Of a stretch of 64,000 nucleotides of DNA, positions 23,918-35,968 are shown one piece after another. The translations under genes were made by a program, and so were the position numbers. Source of the DNA: Cruorifilaria tuberocauda (lineage: Eukaryota > Nematoda > Chromadorea > Rhabditida > Onchocercidae); NCBI GenBank assembly GCA_013365365.1, contig JABVXU010000144.1, forward strand, positions 57,734-121,733, given 5' to 3'. Under the pieces are notes generated by a model, which made no database searches, was not told where the DNA came from, and saw only the letters and a list, made by a program, of their open reading frames with translations. Within the stretch, counting starts at the first letter, position 1, and each line of letters begins with the position of its first letter.

Positions 23918-25666
23918 ATGAAACTGAACATTTCATGTGCAACGAAAATTTATCCATTAGAGATAGATGTTGAACAACTTCCAAACAATGTAGATGGACA
24001 TCAAACTACTTGTAAGTGAATTTTAATTCTATTTTTGCTTGTCTTTTGAGAAGATTTTTTTAGGATAAAATGCATTGCTAAATAGTTTTTCAATTGTTGT
24101 AGCAGCTCAAGAGGGTAATACTGTCAATACGAGTACAACTTGTGCGGAAAAGGTCTCAACGTTTGGATCACTGAAACAGCAAATATGTTCATTATGCAAT
24201 ATTTGTCCAACTGCTTTAAAAATCGTTCATAGAGGTATAGCACTTTTTTTTTGCAAAATGAATTGAATTTATTAAAAAATTTATTTCAATATTTTGGAAT
24301 GATGAAAATGTTAAATCGAAACCGATAAATTTAGTCGTACAATTATCTTAATATTGAGATCTTAAAAAAGAATTATATAATGTAAGTATTTTTATGTTCA
24401 GGACGTATTTTGGTGGGTGATAATTCTACTTTGCTATCATCTTTTAATTTTAAAGAAAATGATAAATTACTGGTTCTTGGTAAGCCACCGACAACGGAAA
24501 CAGATGTTGGATGGAAGGTTTGTTATACATTCTTTTCATTCTACTGCACGATCAGCAATACCTAAAAATAGTTACAATAGTTACTAGAAGTGAGGCACTT
24601 GATTTTAAAGTATATTTCGCTAATTTTGTGTGCTCATCGGCTGTTCATCTGTTTTTCATAATTTGCGATAACGAATAAATAATTTAATAGAGGAAATATC
24701 CTTATTACATTCATGATAACAGTAAATTTTATATTTGTCAAAATCTCAACTCTTTCATTTTTAAAGCTACTGGTGGATTTCGAGCGGAAGCACACGGCAG
24801 ATGTATCTAAAATATATACAAAAAACGAAAATGATCTAACTCAGTTGGAGAAAAATTTTCTAAAAGGTTTATTCATTTTCAGAAAATAGCTGAACATGCT
24901 ATAGAATTGAGTTCTTTAGTTGGTTCTAATATTAGTTAATTTGTAGTTTAGTTTGTTCTTATTATTCTTAATTTATTAATCAATAGGCTCATATAATACG
25001 AATTGTTTTTTACGAGATTTACTGTTAACTTGAGTAATCAGTTTTTGATTAAGGTATATTTCTTTAAAAATCAAGATTTGCAGATCCTGAGAGGCGAGGA
25101 TATATCAAGGGAATGGATAAACGCTTGAAAGGATACGCTGAGAATTGTATGAAACTATTGGAAACACTTGACGGTTTGCAAATCAACAATGATAATACTG
25201 ATGGGGAACAAGTGATTTTTTTTCCTCTTGCAAACAGATTCGCAAAAATTGGGAAATGCAAATGAGATACGACTCTAAATAACAAATGAAATATAACTCT
25301 AGGAAAGTGAAGTAACAGTAGAATCGTTTCGGAGTTATTGAGGTACTGGGTGTTTACTGATTATTTTTTTCTATCGCTCTATGTGCACCGTGAATATAAA
25401 CAAATAGTTTGTTCTTCATTTTGGTTTCAGTGAGAATTGAATGATATTTCATTTTGATGCTAAATACACTGAATTGATTTCTTTTCTAAAGCTTCCAAAT
25501 ATATAGTTTTTAAATATTCTAAACTAGTAATTTAAAGGCTCAACGAAATCGTGAGAAACGGAAATTCTTGGTAAATGGATTACAGGACGCACTTAATAAG
25601 AATGATAAACTAATGGCACGGCTGACTGACTACCTAAATCGGTGCGAACATCCTGAAACATCTTGA
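23918..25666 (+). CDS. bag-1: BAG1-type Hsp70 co-chaperone
   Basis: Six exons (23918-24011, 24103-24234, 24402-24517, 24767-24866, 25084-25211, 25538-25666) encode 232 residues. The N-terminal half is a ubiquitin-like domain: MKLNISCATKIYPLEIDVEQ, then FGSLKQQICSLC, ALKIVHRGRILVGDNSTL and FNFKENDKLLVLGK. The order and wording match C. elegans BAG-1 (LHRGKFLQG, LNFKENDKIIV). The C-terminal half is a BAG domain, about 115-225. It includes LLETLDGLQI and the diagnostic AQRNREKRKFLVNGLQ, which contacts the Hsp70 ATPase lobe and speeds nucleotide release. A T-rich AAG acceptor lies about 25 bases before the ATG and may be a trans-splice site. The linker insert NTVNTSTTCAEK is longer than in C. elegans. 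All junctions keep phase. Confidence 0.95.
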
Positions 25667-26636
25667 AGATTGCTTTATACCTGAATATGAAGTGCTTTCA
25701 TTGAGAAATTATCTTTTAAGATTTCTGTGGTTAGCTTCTTTAAAAAGCGGTTTTTTGTCAAAAATTCGGGATAGCATTGCCTCAAAGTTGAACGCTATCT
25801 TTTACAATCTTTTACTGATTTTTAGATTCTTACAAAGTGTTGATCGTGTTTAAATTTGTAAACAAGATTGTCAATTTTTTAGATTGTCCTGCAAGGCAAT
25901 ATGCAGTAGAAAATAGTTACAAACTTTTGGTTCTTTTATCTCTTTTGTAACTTACGTTATCATTTAATAATATATAACAATATGTAGAACACAATGTATA
26001 ACAATCACCAATGTGTTAGCGTTCACTTTCATTTTGCAAATCAAATTTAATTTTGTTATTTTTTTATTGTTTTTTCTTTCCTTATTTTGATCTATTGAAG
26101 AGTTCAAATTGGTTCAGCTATAAGACGAAACTCAATTGTTTCATTTCTTGCTTTTTGTATTTTTCTAGTTTCTTTCGTAATGGACAAAGCTTTAATAACT
26201 GTGTTTGAAGGCAGTGTGTATTATTGGATGTTGATAAATTTTGTTAGACTTAGGGCTTCTTTCATCTTGCGTTGGTCATTCATCCAGAGTATATGTTATT
26301 CACCTTTATTCGATTGTATCTCAGGTTTTCAAAATGGAATCCACTGGAAATCTTGTAAATGGTATAGAAATGTATATCTGGTTTTTTGTAAATCGGATGG
26401 ATTTTGATAGATTTCCGAGTCGTTGCATGACAATTGTGTTGGACGGAAACCATTATGTGGAAGTGGCACAGAAGACGACCATAATTGATGCATCTGTAAC
26501 GGTAGCGTTAGTGGGGGGATGGTGGAATTTGATATTTCCGGGTAGTGGAAACGTATTGAATATTGGTTTTATGTGTAATATAGATAATTGGATAATTGGA
26601 ATAGTGACTCGAAGCAAATTATTTACTGTTTAGGTT
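25667..26636. other. Intergenic / 5' region of rnp-6
   Basis: The first half is AT-rich. From about 26180 to 26600 the sequence is less AT-rich and G/T-rich on the plus strand, with an overlapping open frame (26241-26633) that resembles no family. A candidate non-coding 5' exon (acceptor at about 26323, donor at 26355) does not join the rnp-6 start in frame. Interpreted as promoter and 5' UTR. Confidence 0.4.
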
Positions 26637-29600
26637 ATGGATGAGTCGGAACAGCAACCAGACGATACGACTGTTATTGGAATGCAAGCAAAAACAGGTT
26701 CGTTTTTGGAGTAGATTAAAAATTATTAGGGATATTTTCTACTTATAACATAGCTTTTTATTTATGTTTAGAAAGTAATGGTACAACGGGGCCACATGTC
26801 ACGTCAGTGCCCGTCACAACATATATGCCAAGCGAAGCTCTTGTGCCAATGCCCCTTCTGCCACAATCTGGCGCTGTAAGTCTTTTATATTTCATTTTCT
26901 TTATTTATTTTAATTTGAATCTCTTTCTTTTTGTTCTTTTTAATCTTCTCGAAAACAAATAATTGAATACTATATGAAAGAGAAGAAAACTCATGAATAG
27001 AAATTATATAAGTGATAAAGCTTGTCTTTAAAATTATCACGATATTGGCCCGAAAACTATTAGAATATATCCTAAGATTTTGAAACTATGACTGTTTTAT
27101 GGTCAGAGAGTTTTTCCGGCAGCCCTATTTCTAGGATAAACTAAAAATTATAAGACCATATTTCGCTATCATAAATGCAGTGAAACTGTCGTTTTTTTTT
27201 TCAAGATCATTGTTGGGCCTGGAGCTAAGAAGGAAGCCCAGCTACTTGGTCTGGGTCTTATAAAATTGCGCAGCAAGCAGAAAGATTGGTTAGCAGATGC
27301 GAAAAAGTATGCTAAAGAGCAGTCAATCAAGCAAGTACTTCTCAGACAGACACTTGCACACCAACAAAATGTAAGCATATTAGCTTATATATATATATAT
27401 ATATTTTGAAGATATTACATATAAATTATGAACTAATCGCACCTTTCGCTAAACTACATACTTCACAACCGGCTTGACTCAAGGATAAATTACTATTGCT
27501 GTGCATATAAATTTTATATATAACAGCAGAAATGTTTCTGGAAATCCAAGAATTCAAATGAGAATGCTTTTGAACACAAAACTCTCGATCGATTTAAGTT
27601 TTCACACAATTTGATAAAAACTCATATGAATTCTCATTGAGAATTCATATTTGTTATAATCATTCTTGGCTTATAAGACCATATTGTTAGCTCTCGAATC
27701 ATCTTACTGCTTCAGCAACAAAAAGTCGCAATGTACGCACAAGCTTTGTCTCTCATGGCACGCGTTTATATTGGTTCGATCAGTTTCGAAGTTCGCGAAG
27801 AAATGATAAAAAACGCTTTTGGTGTATTTGGTCCAATTAAATCAATTAATATGAGTTGGGATGCCGTTACAGGGGTTAGTTCATATCGATCCACATAGTA
27901 AAATGATGACAAAATATTTTTATCTTATTATCAGGTATTATAAGGGAAAGAATTCATAAATAGAATGCAAGCTAAATTTTATAACTATTTAGAAGTCTCG
28001 TTTGAAATACTCTTTTGCGAACGTGTTTTTTTATCAAAAGCTACTTTTTAGTTTTTGCTCCGTGACTTTCATAAAATTGTCGACGATCTTGATTTGCAGA
28101 ATAATTAATTTCTCTTGCTAAATTATATTGTTGTGTTTCATATGTACTATTTTAGCATCACAAAGGTTTCGCATTTTTGGAATATGAAATTCCGGAGGCG
28201 GCACTATTGGCACAGGAATCAATGAACGGTGTGCTGATGGGCGGCCGTAATCTCAAGGTTAATGTTCTAGTCAGTTAATTATCTTATTATCTTTTATTGT
28301 GTTTTATTTTGTAATCGTGAGCGAACTGTCATGGTTGTTCAATTATTTTTCTTAAACAATCCTTTATTTTAAGATTGTCCTTGTTACAATCTTGTTGAGA
28401 TGTATGGATATTAGTTATATACTTTAAAGGGGTAGATTAGGTAGATTTCGAGTATTACACACTGATCTCAATTTTGAGGTCGGACGGCCATCAAATATGC
28501 CACAAGCTCAGCCGATTATCGAAATGGTGATGCAAGAAGCGAAAGCATATCATCGGTTGGTATACATCAGATTTTTACAGGATTGCTTTTTGAAATTTAG
28601 TACTCATAATTATATTATCGGTATCTTTCGGTGTTCATCGTAATCGTAACACTGATTAGTTTTCGGTGGTTCATTGATAATTATTTCTAAGTTTTTTTCA
28701 ACAAAACAAAAATTTCTAGTTTATAAGTGGCCTAATAGAAAAAATAGACATTCTCTCGGAATCAATGTACGTAGTGAAGTAGGATATTTTGAAACATTTT
28801 ACGGGAATTTAATTAAATTTTTGTGATCGTCAGAACACGTACATAGTTCAATTTCGGTTGACTCTTTTTTTTTTTCAGGGTCTATGTTGCATCAGTTCAT
28901 CCGGATCTCTCAGAATCTGATCTCAAAAGTGTATTTGAAGCATTTGGTGAAGTAACGAAATGTCAACTAGCCAGAGCTACAGGGCCGAACGCTGGAAGCG
29001 GTCATAGGTAAAATAAATATATTACTTGTTATTGAAGTCTTATTATTTCATTATCGCGTTATTGTGATATCTGCTATTACATGTGCTAACTCAATTACTT
29101 ATTTTCAAATATCGCTGTTTCTAATCAGCTCATGAAATTTAAATTGTATGAAATGTTTTAAACAGTTCCTCAGTTATGTGTAAAAAAAAAATCTCAGTTT
29201 GATATCAAGTATTACTTTTTTCTTTTGTGTTAGTGGTTTGATGTAGATTCATTGAATAAAGCCTCGTAAAGCATTATTTTGCAGAGGTTTTGGATATTTG
29301 GAATTCAGTAATGCTCAATCAGCAAATGAAGCCATTGCTGGGATGAATATGTTTGACCTTGGTGGACAATATTTGCGCGTTGGAAAATGCATTACACCAC
29401 CGGATGCTCTAACATATATCGTCCCCACGTCTGCTGTGAATCTGCCAACAGCTGCAGCTGTTGCAGCTGCTGAAGTCACTGCTAAAATTCAAGCGGAAGA
29501 AATGACTGCAAAAAAGTCGCCTGTTCACACTGCCAGCTCATCTCCGGTGAGTTAAGATATAACTATCATATTCATGTATGGAATTTATTGCCTGCCTGTG

Positions 29601-32134
29601 TGAAGAAAGTTTGCTAAATTATGATCCATTCATCTCAACTTATGATTTATCTAAAGGATAAAAAGTACATCATCCACTAAACCCACCGTCATCAATTTTT
29701 GAATCCAAATCTGCTGAGGGCGATTGTGAAGGATGGATATGAGAGGAAACAAATTTTGCTTCTATAAAGTTCATTATTTTTACAGTTATCAGGAGGTATT
29801 GCGGTTCGACAGAACTCACCGCAACCATATAATATGCAAGCGACTCCACCAGTAGGTGTTGCAACAGTTCCTCCTGTTGGTGTAGCAACTGTTCCACTAG
29901 TCGGGCTTGCAGCAGTATCACCAGTAACGACAGGAAAGCCATATTCTTCAGCGATTGCCTCCCCAACACCTCCACCGTCTGCTATTGTTGTTCCTACCCA
30001 GGTAGCTGTTTTCTAACAAGAGTTAAGTTAGAGAATTAGTTCTTGTTGTGCTGAGGAAATTATTTGGTCAAAAATGTTTTACACTAAATAGACAGAAACA
30101 AATTCTGAAGAAAGTTTCAAGTATTTGAAAGACCAAATTCTTTGAAATCTTTGCTACGCAGCTCATTTTGCTTTTTTTGCAGATTTCAACGCCACCTGCA
30201 CCTGTTGGAACACCACCACTTCCACCGGGACCTTCTTCTGGCGGCCGACGGGGATTTGGTGGTTTTGCCACACAGACACCACCTGTACAAGTTGTTAGTA
30301 TTCCGCCACCGCAAGTAATAACATCTATACCAGCACCTGCTAGCACTATTCCGGTGCCACCACCGCCGCCTGTAAGTATCGATTTCAAGAAAAAGTACTT
30401 ACTATATTGGATTTAAGATAAACAAACTCATTATATTATCATAGAAAATTTGGTGTTATTTTTGCATAATACAATTACATATTATATAGGTTTCTTCAAT
30501 ACCACCTCCTCCTGCAACGTTGTCGTCCACTCAAACGTTAATATCGAGGATAAACATTAGTACTGCAACGAATTCTTCTGCTGAACCTGCTACATTTGCT
30601 CCTCTTCCAGCCAATATTGCACCTGTGGACCGTAAAACGTTAGTTTTGAGAATTATTTAAAACTAAACTTTTTAAATGTTTTTGATGTAAATAATTGCAT
30701 TTCTTGGGGCGAAGTAAAACGAAGGATTAAAGAAGTGAGTTTTGGTTTACGGTAAAATTGTACAAGTTAAATGAAAAGTGTTTTAAAAAACAGAAGGAAA
30801 AAACGATGGGAAAAAAAATTGACCTATAAATGAAAGAGAAAAATTGTAGATCATAATTGATAACTTACAAATTTAGGATGACTGGTGCTGATGGCGTGAT
30901 GGATCAACTTGCCATTGGTCATGCATCTACAAGTGACTCCGGTAGTATGGCTTTGGTCGTTTCTGACAGTTCCATACCGGGTCGACGTGATTTGCAGAAA
31001 GCTAGTGGGACCAGTAAAGAAAAAGGATCGAAGTCAGATGATAAATTACATAAAAAGAAGAAGAAGAAGCCGGTATCAACTGTGCCAAAAGGACCTCAAG
31101 TTTGTTCATTTTTACTGGTATTTAGCCATTGCAATTGCGTATGTTCTCATTAAATGTACAAATTTACCGGGGAGTAGGATCTTATTTCACTTGATTTTAT
31201 TATTTAATTTGAACTATACATTATTAAAGCTGAATACTCCTCAAGCGCTAGAAGCAGCAAGCCGAGCTGGTGAAATTAATGATCAAATGGCTGCACAGAA
31301 TGCTAATTCAGATGATGTGTCGTTAGCTGCTCAGGAAGGTTTAGAAATTAGGGGTAAGAACTTTATTTCCTGAAATTCTGCACTTTTTAACACTTACATA
31401 AAAAAAACTTTCTAGGGATTTTGCAAATTTAATTTACATTTTATTTTAGAAAGATTCGAAACTTGATGTTTGTAACATTTTGATCTGATTTGTTTGTTGG
31501 ATAAATTTTATGGCTTCTTTTGAATTATTTCGTTGATTTCCTCGAAATAAATATAACTCTCGTATAGGAAATGATGCAAGGCATTTACTGATGCACAAAC
31601 TAATGCGGACAAACCGATCAACAGTGATAGTATTGAAAAATATGGTGACGATTGAAGAATGCGATGATGAGTTGGAGGGCGAGATTCGTGATGAATGTAA
31701 TAAATATGGCAAAGTGCAAGAAGTAAGGAGCTTGAATAATTTGATAGCTTAGAATTGAGGTCTCCATTAATTCGATTAAAATTTCGTTTCTTTTTTAAAA
31801 TGATTGGAATCTGTGTTTAGCGTCACTGTACTGTGTTTGATATTTTGTTTGATATGTTTGATATTTTTCCCCCCACTGACATTTTTCTTGTTTCTTGAAC
31901 GAACATAATACCTCCTTAAAAATATTACCATTTAAGAGCTTTATCATTATTTTTCAGGTAGTAATAGCTCAAGATCCAGCTAGCGGTAGTGTCAAGATAT
32001 TCGTAAGATTTGATAATCCACAGGAAGCGGACACAGCAAGGCAGGCACTGGACAAACGATATTTTGCTGGTCGTGAAATTTCGGCCCAGAATTATGATCA
32101 AATACTGTTTGATCATAATGATTATTCAGGATAA
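26637..32134 (+). CDS. rnp-6: PUF60 / Half pint splicing factor
   Basis: Fifteen in-phase exons (26637-26697, 26772-26875, 27206-27370, 27716-27874, 28156-28257, 28479-28555, 28879-29007, 29285-29546, 29786-30001, 30183-30371, 30490-30638, 30877-31099, 31230-31353, 31568-31722, 31958-32134) give 763 residues, close to C. elegans RNP-6. RRM1 (about 124-205) has [11 protein letters not shown] and [10 protein letters not shown]; the linker [15 protein letters not shown] is diagnostic for PUF60. RRM2 (about 223-305) has [20 protein letters not shown] and GFGYLEF, then [14 protein letters not shown] long Pro/Val/Ala-rich stretch with repeated PPVGVATV follows, then a Lys-rich tract (KKKKKK). The C-terminal UHM domain (about 667-757) ends with the RYFAGRE motif that binds tryptophan-containing ligand motifs. 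The protein binds U-rich tracts and aids U2AF in 3' splice-site choice. An AATAAA lies at 32466. A TTTAG acceptor is immediately upstream of the ATG. Confidence 0.95.
27386..27404. repeat. TA dinucleotide microsatellite in rnp-6 intron 3
   Basis: About nine consecutive TA units, 15 bases inside the intron that follows the third coding exon. Confidence 0.8.
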
Positions 32135-33501
32135 AAATTAGACTTTGTTTAAGAATGGTGAAAAATATTTGAGGAAAATACACTGCCTCTATCGAAGGGC
32201 TTGAAGTATTCTATACTTTCGAAATTCTACGACTATAGGATTGATTTCTAGACGGTGAAAATATCAAATCACTATGAAGAAGACAGCAGTTCAAAGTGAC
32301 ATCAGTGCTTGGGTATTACGAATTACCGTTCTAGTCAGTCCATTGTTCTGTTAAATTTATTGCTCTGTTCATATATTTTTGGTTGTTCATTTGTTAATTT
32401 GTTTCTCGTTTATTTGAAATAGTTATCAATTGGTTTCAGCGTTCTTTATTGATCGTCAAAACAGAAATAAATGAAATGTTTCCACATTGAGTTGTTTTTG
32501 GTTTTTTAACCGAATTTGTCGGACTCGTATTTAACGATATAGTGAATCGGTAACTGAAAATGTTTTCCTTGATGTAATGGATTTTTGACTAATCATTGAA
32601 AGTCTTATTTTTTTCCTTGTAGCATGTAGTATTTTATAGTATTTTTTTCCTTATATAAGGTGTATTACTGAAATATCCGAGATTGGTTCCGTTTTTTCTG
32701 GAATTTCATGCTTCGCAATGCAGAGAAAAATGATCAATGGAATGCTTAAAGTGATGGAGTAGGTTAAGGTATTATTTTGATAAAATGGTTCTGATGTGTC
32801 ATAACAGACCATGTGCAGCTATCGCTTTGAACACTTATCCACTCGGCATTTCCATAATGTGATTATCGCTAATTATTAGTTTTTAATTGTTATTTTATTA
32901 TAATTTATTATTAACTCATTTCATATAATGCTTTATCCTTTTAAATTTCGAATCACACCTCCGTTTGTTTTCATTATTTCTTTTTTTATTTCTTTAATCA
33001 TAAAATCAGATTTAAACCAGCTTCATTGAAATAACTGAGTGTCAGTTATAAAATTATTACGGAGAACATTAAAGAACGAGACTAATATATGTGGCATTGA
33101 TTATCCTACTTTATCCTTCCCAGTGTCGTCTTGAATGATCGTTAAATTATTGGTTTTGTATGAGCGAAGAAATTTTCAGCAGATGGCAACAAATACAATA
33201 ATTAGCATAAGACATATGTATTTATAGCTCCGAAAAACGCCAGTCATCATTAGTGATGTTTTTAGGGGTAAGAGAATTATAGTGTTATATTACAATGTCG
33301 CGATTAGACTAAACTTGAAGTATATAATAGATTAAAAAGGTGTGAAAATTGTGCCTCTGACTAACTGGCAGTATTTTAGATAATTTAAGGTTCCTCTGTA
33401 TGAAGTTCCGTTACTTTCTTTTGCACAAACATTGCATTTCTAATTTTTTTTTGTTCATTACCGTAATCGGATATATAACTGTTGAAGGAATCATTTGAAT
33501 A
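32135..33501. other. Intergenic region rnp-6 / HINT3
   Basis: Contains the rnp-6 3' UTR (AATAAA at 32466-32471) and then AT-rich DNA. No open frame, repeat or RNA gene with support was seen. Confidence 0.5.
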
Positions 33502-34818
33502 ATGCCAATCGCAGTCCGAGGATGTGTGTTTTGCAGTATTATACATGGTCAGCGTGAAAAACATTTGAAAGCTTCTGATAATGTTAGTAATTATTTATTA
33601 GAATTTCTGTGTCATAAATTAGCTATTGAAGTGAAATGTTTCCGGATTATGACAGCTTATTAATATAATTATTTGGTTGTTTAATATAAATTATTTTAAA
33701 ACAGTAAGTTATCTTTTGTAAAGAACATGTAGCTTTGTTTGTTGAAGACGGGATAATACGGTTGTTTCGTCCATTCATGCCTTAAGTTTCTCGTGATATA
33801 ATTTTAAATTTGTATTGCTTCAAAATTGTGTTTCATTTAAACTATGGCATAAAATTTATGAACTCATACAGTTAGTTTTGAATTATTTTTATTGCAAAAT
33901 CTGTATCGTTAACTTTGGGATACAACGTTTAAGGCGGTGGTAATTCAAGACAGATCACCACATGCACCACATCATTATCTAATACTCAGCAAACTGCATA
34001 TCAATCAAGCAAGTGATTTGACAGTTGTTGATCTCCCTCTCGGTGAGATGTTTCTGCACTTGTGGCTTTTGAATAGCTACGTTGTAAAAACTCTCAAATA
34101 CGTTGTTCAGTGTTGTCCTTCACTAATATAATTTTTATATTTGAAACAAACGGTGACGAAAATTCATTTATAAACGTTGATAAAAAAATCTGATTCAGGT
34201 TTAAGAAATATTTCGATATTGCACTTTAATTACAGTTGGGACCACATGCCACTTTAAAATTTAAAAACTGTGATATAACTTCAAAGGAACATATATTAAT
34301 GAGATATGATCTTTTTTATGTTTTTTGCTACATTTTAGTAAAAGAAATGGATAAGCTTGGACGAGATTATCTGCGCGAGACATTAAAGGAAAAGGGCGAA
34401 GCTGATACTGTGGAAGGCTTGCTACGGATGGGTTTCCACTGGTCGATATTTATTAGTGTACGTCATCTTCATATGCATCTACTGTATCCGACGAGAGAGG
34501 TATATTAAGACTCGACTGTATATTAATAAATGAGATGATATGCATACATAAAGAGAACATTTTCATATGGAGCCTAGTTAGTTTATTTCAAATTATTTTG
34601 GAGGACTTGAAATTTCATTGTTGCAGATGAATTTTTTATATCGAACAGTAATATTTCGATCGGGACGATTTTTCCGCACAACAAAAGATATCATCGACAA
34701 TCTGGAAAAGAAAGGTGTCCTTGGCCATACGGATCCGAAGAAAAAGAAAGAGACAAATAATCTTGCTGCAAGCAGTGCAAATGATTCATCAGTAAAAAAT
34801 ATATCAGATACAATCTAA
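33502..34818 (+). CDS. HINT3: HINT3-like histidine-triad nucleotide-binding protein
   Basis: Confident exons: 33502-33582, 33934-34042, 34339-34499, 34627-34818. The first starts MPIAVRGCVFCSIIHGQ, the CxFC zinc-like opening of HIT enzymes. The second has VVIQDRSPHAPHHYLILSK, the conserved Asp and HHYL strand. The third has MGFHWSIFISVRHLHMHLLY, in which HLHMHL is the catalytic His triad. The last gives a Lys-rich tail (DPKKKKETNN). HINT enzymes hydrolyse AMP-lysine-type phosphoramidates. The HINT3 subgroup is suggested by FHWSIFISVRHLHMHLL followed by a YRTVIFRSGRFFRTT-type tail. A likely extra exon near 33730-33760 (LFVEDG) would supply the segment usually preceding VVIQD. However, its donor is not GT in the required place and its phase does not match, so it is left out. 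Without it the model is 180 residues. Confidence 0.75.
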
Positions 34819-35968
34819 TCGTTATGTTCCAATCTCATCTAATCTAATTGAAAATTTGATATTAGCGATTTCAGAAATATTTTCGGATGATAATCAAAGT
34901 GACAAAATTCTGGCTCAGATTACCATTCCTCTTCTTTCTTTTTTTTTTTTTTTTTGCAGCTCTCTGTCTAAACCTTCTCATTTTGTGCTATATATATAAT
35001 ACTTATTTGGATATCACTTTTACCAGCTTTATTTACTAATTTCTCATAATCTATTTATGACGAAGCTATGTGCCATTACTATAACAATATGACTTTGGAT
35101 TTAATTAATTCCTCCTCTGTGTAACTATCAATCACCGAATTGTAGTATATTATATATAAAATTATAAAGTTGTACATACTTATTTATTAAATAAGATATA
35201 ACTCGGTTGAGTGCTTATTCTATGTTAAAATTTTGGTTGTAAATCATTAAATTATGCATTTGACGGTGCTTCTCTTTGTGTTTAATTTTCCCTGTTTAAT
35301 TATTTCCTTAATTGTGATCTGATTTATTTCAGTGAAAGAGAAAGAATTAATTTTGGTTTTTTCGATGAGAAAATTGAAACACATAAAGTGCCCTTCATAA
35401 CAGCCTTTTTATGCATATCATTCAAATGTATATCTTTATGCATCTTAATTCTTTGAGTTTTGAATCGCCATCCATTATATTGCAGAAGCTCTGTAATTTA
35501 ATAAATTAAAATTGGTATGAATTTAATCAAGTCAATATGCATTATTAGAATTTTCATGATATTTCTGTAATTTTAAAAGTGAAGAGAGAGAATTCTAAAA
35601 TAGAATGTAAATGAGTTTACGATAAAGTAAGAAATTATCATGAAGATTCCGCCGCTCAGGAATGGTTATTGTTTTTACTTTCAATTTCTCCTGTCTTCAG
35701 AATTAACTTCCTTCTGGAAAATTTTCTTGTCATTATCGTGATTTATCTTAATCTATGCTATCGTGAAATCAATTATTCTGCTTTTTCGCTTATTCATCAA
35801 TGAATTTTATTTGTAGCAGAAGTCTTTTGAGCCATATCGCATTTGCAAATCTGTTTTCTTTTTTATTAGTTTTTTCATTTATTAAATAAATTTTAAATTT
35901 ATTTAAATAAATTTAAAACACTTAAGAGTTTAAATAAGTTTAGAATATTCATGCATTAATTATATCAT
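34819..35968. other. Convergent 3' region HINT3 / tandem BTB gene
   Basis: AT-rich. It includes a run of about 17 T at 34940-34956 and a palindromic A/T stretch at about 35875-35930. No coding or RNA gene was recognised. Confidence 0.45.

Noticed and set aside
26241..26633. 130-residue open frame just upstream of rnp-6
   Set aside because: It ends before the rnp-6 start and cannot join it in phase. No similarity is recognised, so it is probably 5' untranslated or promoter sequence.
33730..33790. HINT3 exon with LFVEDG
   Set aside because: The peptide fits the family, but the acceptor phase does not match exon 1 and no GT donor stands where needed. It is mentioned but not included in the model.
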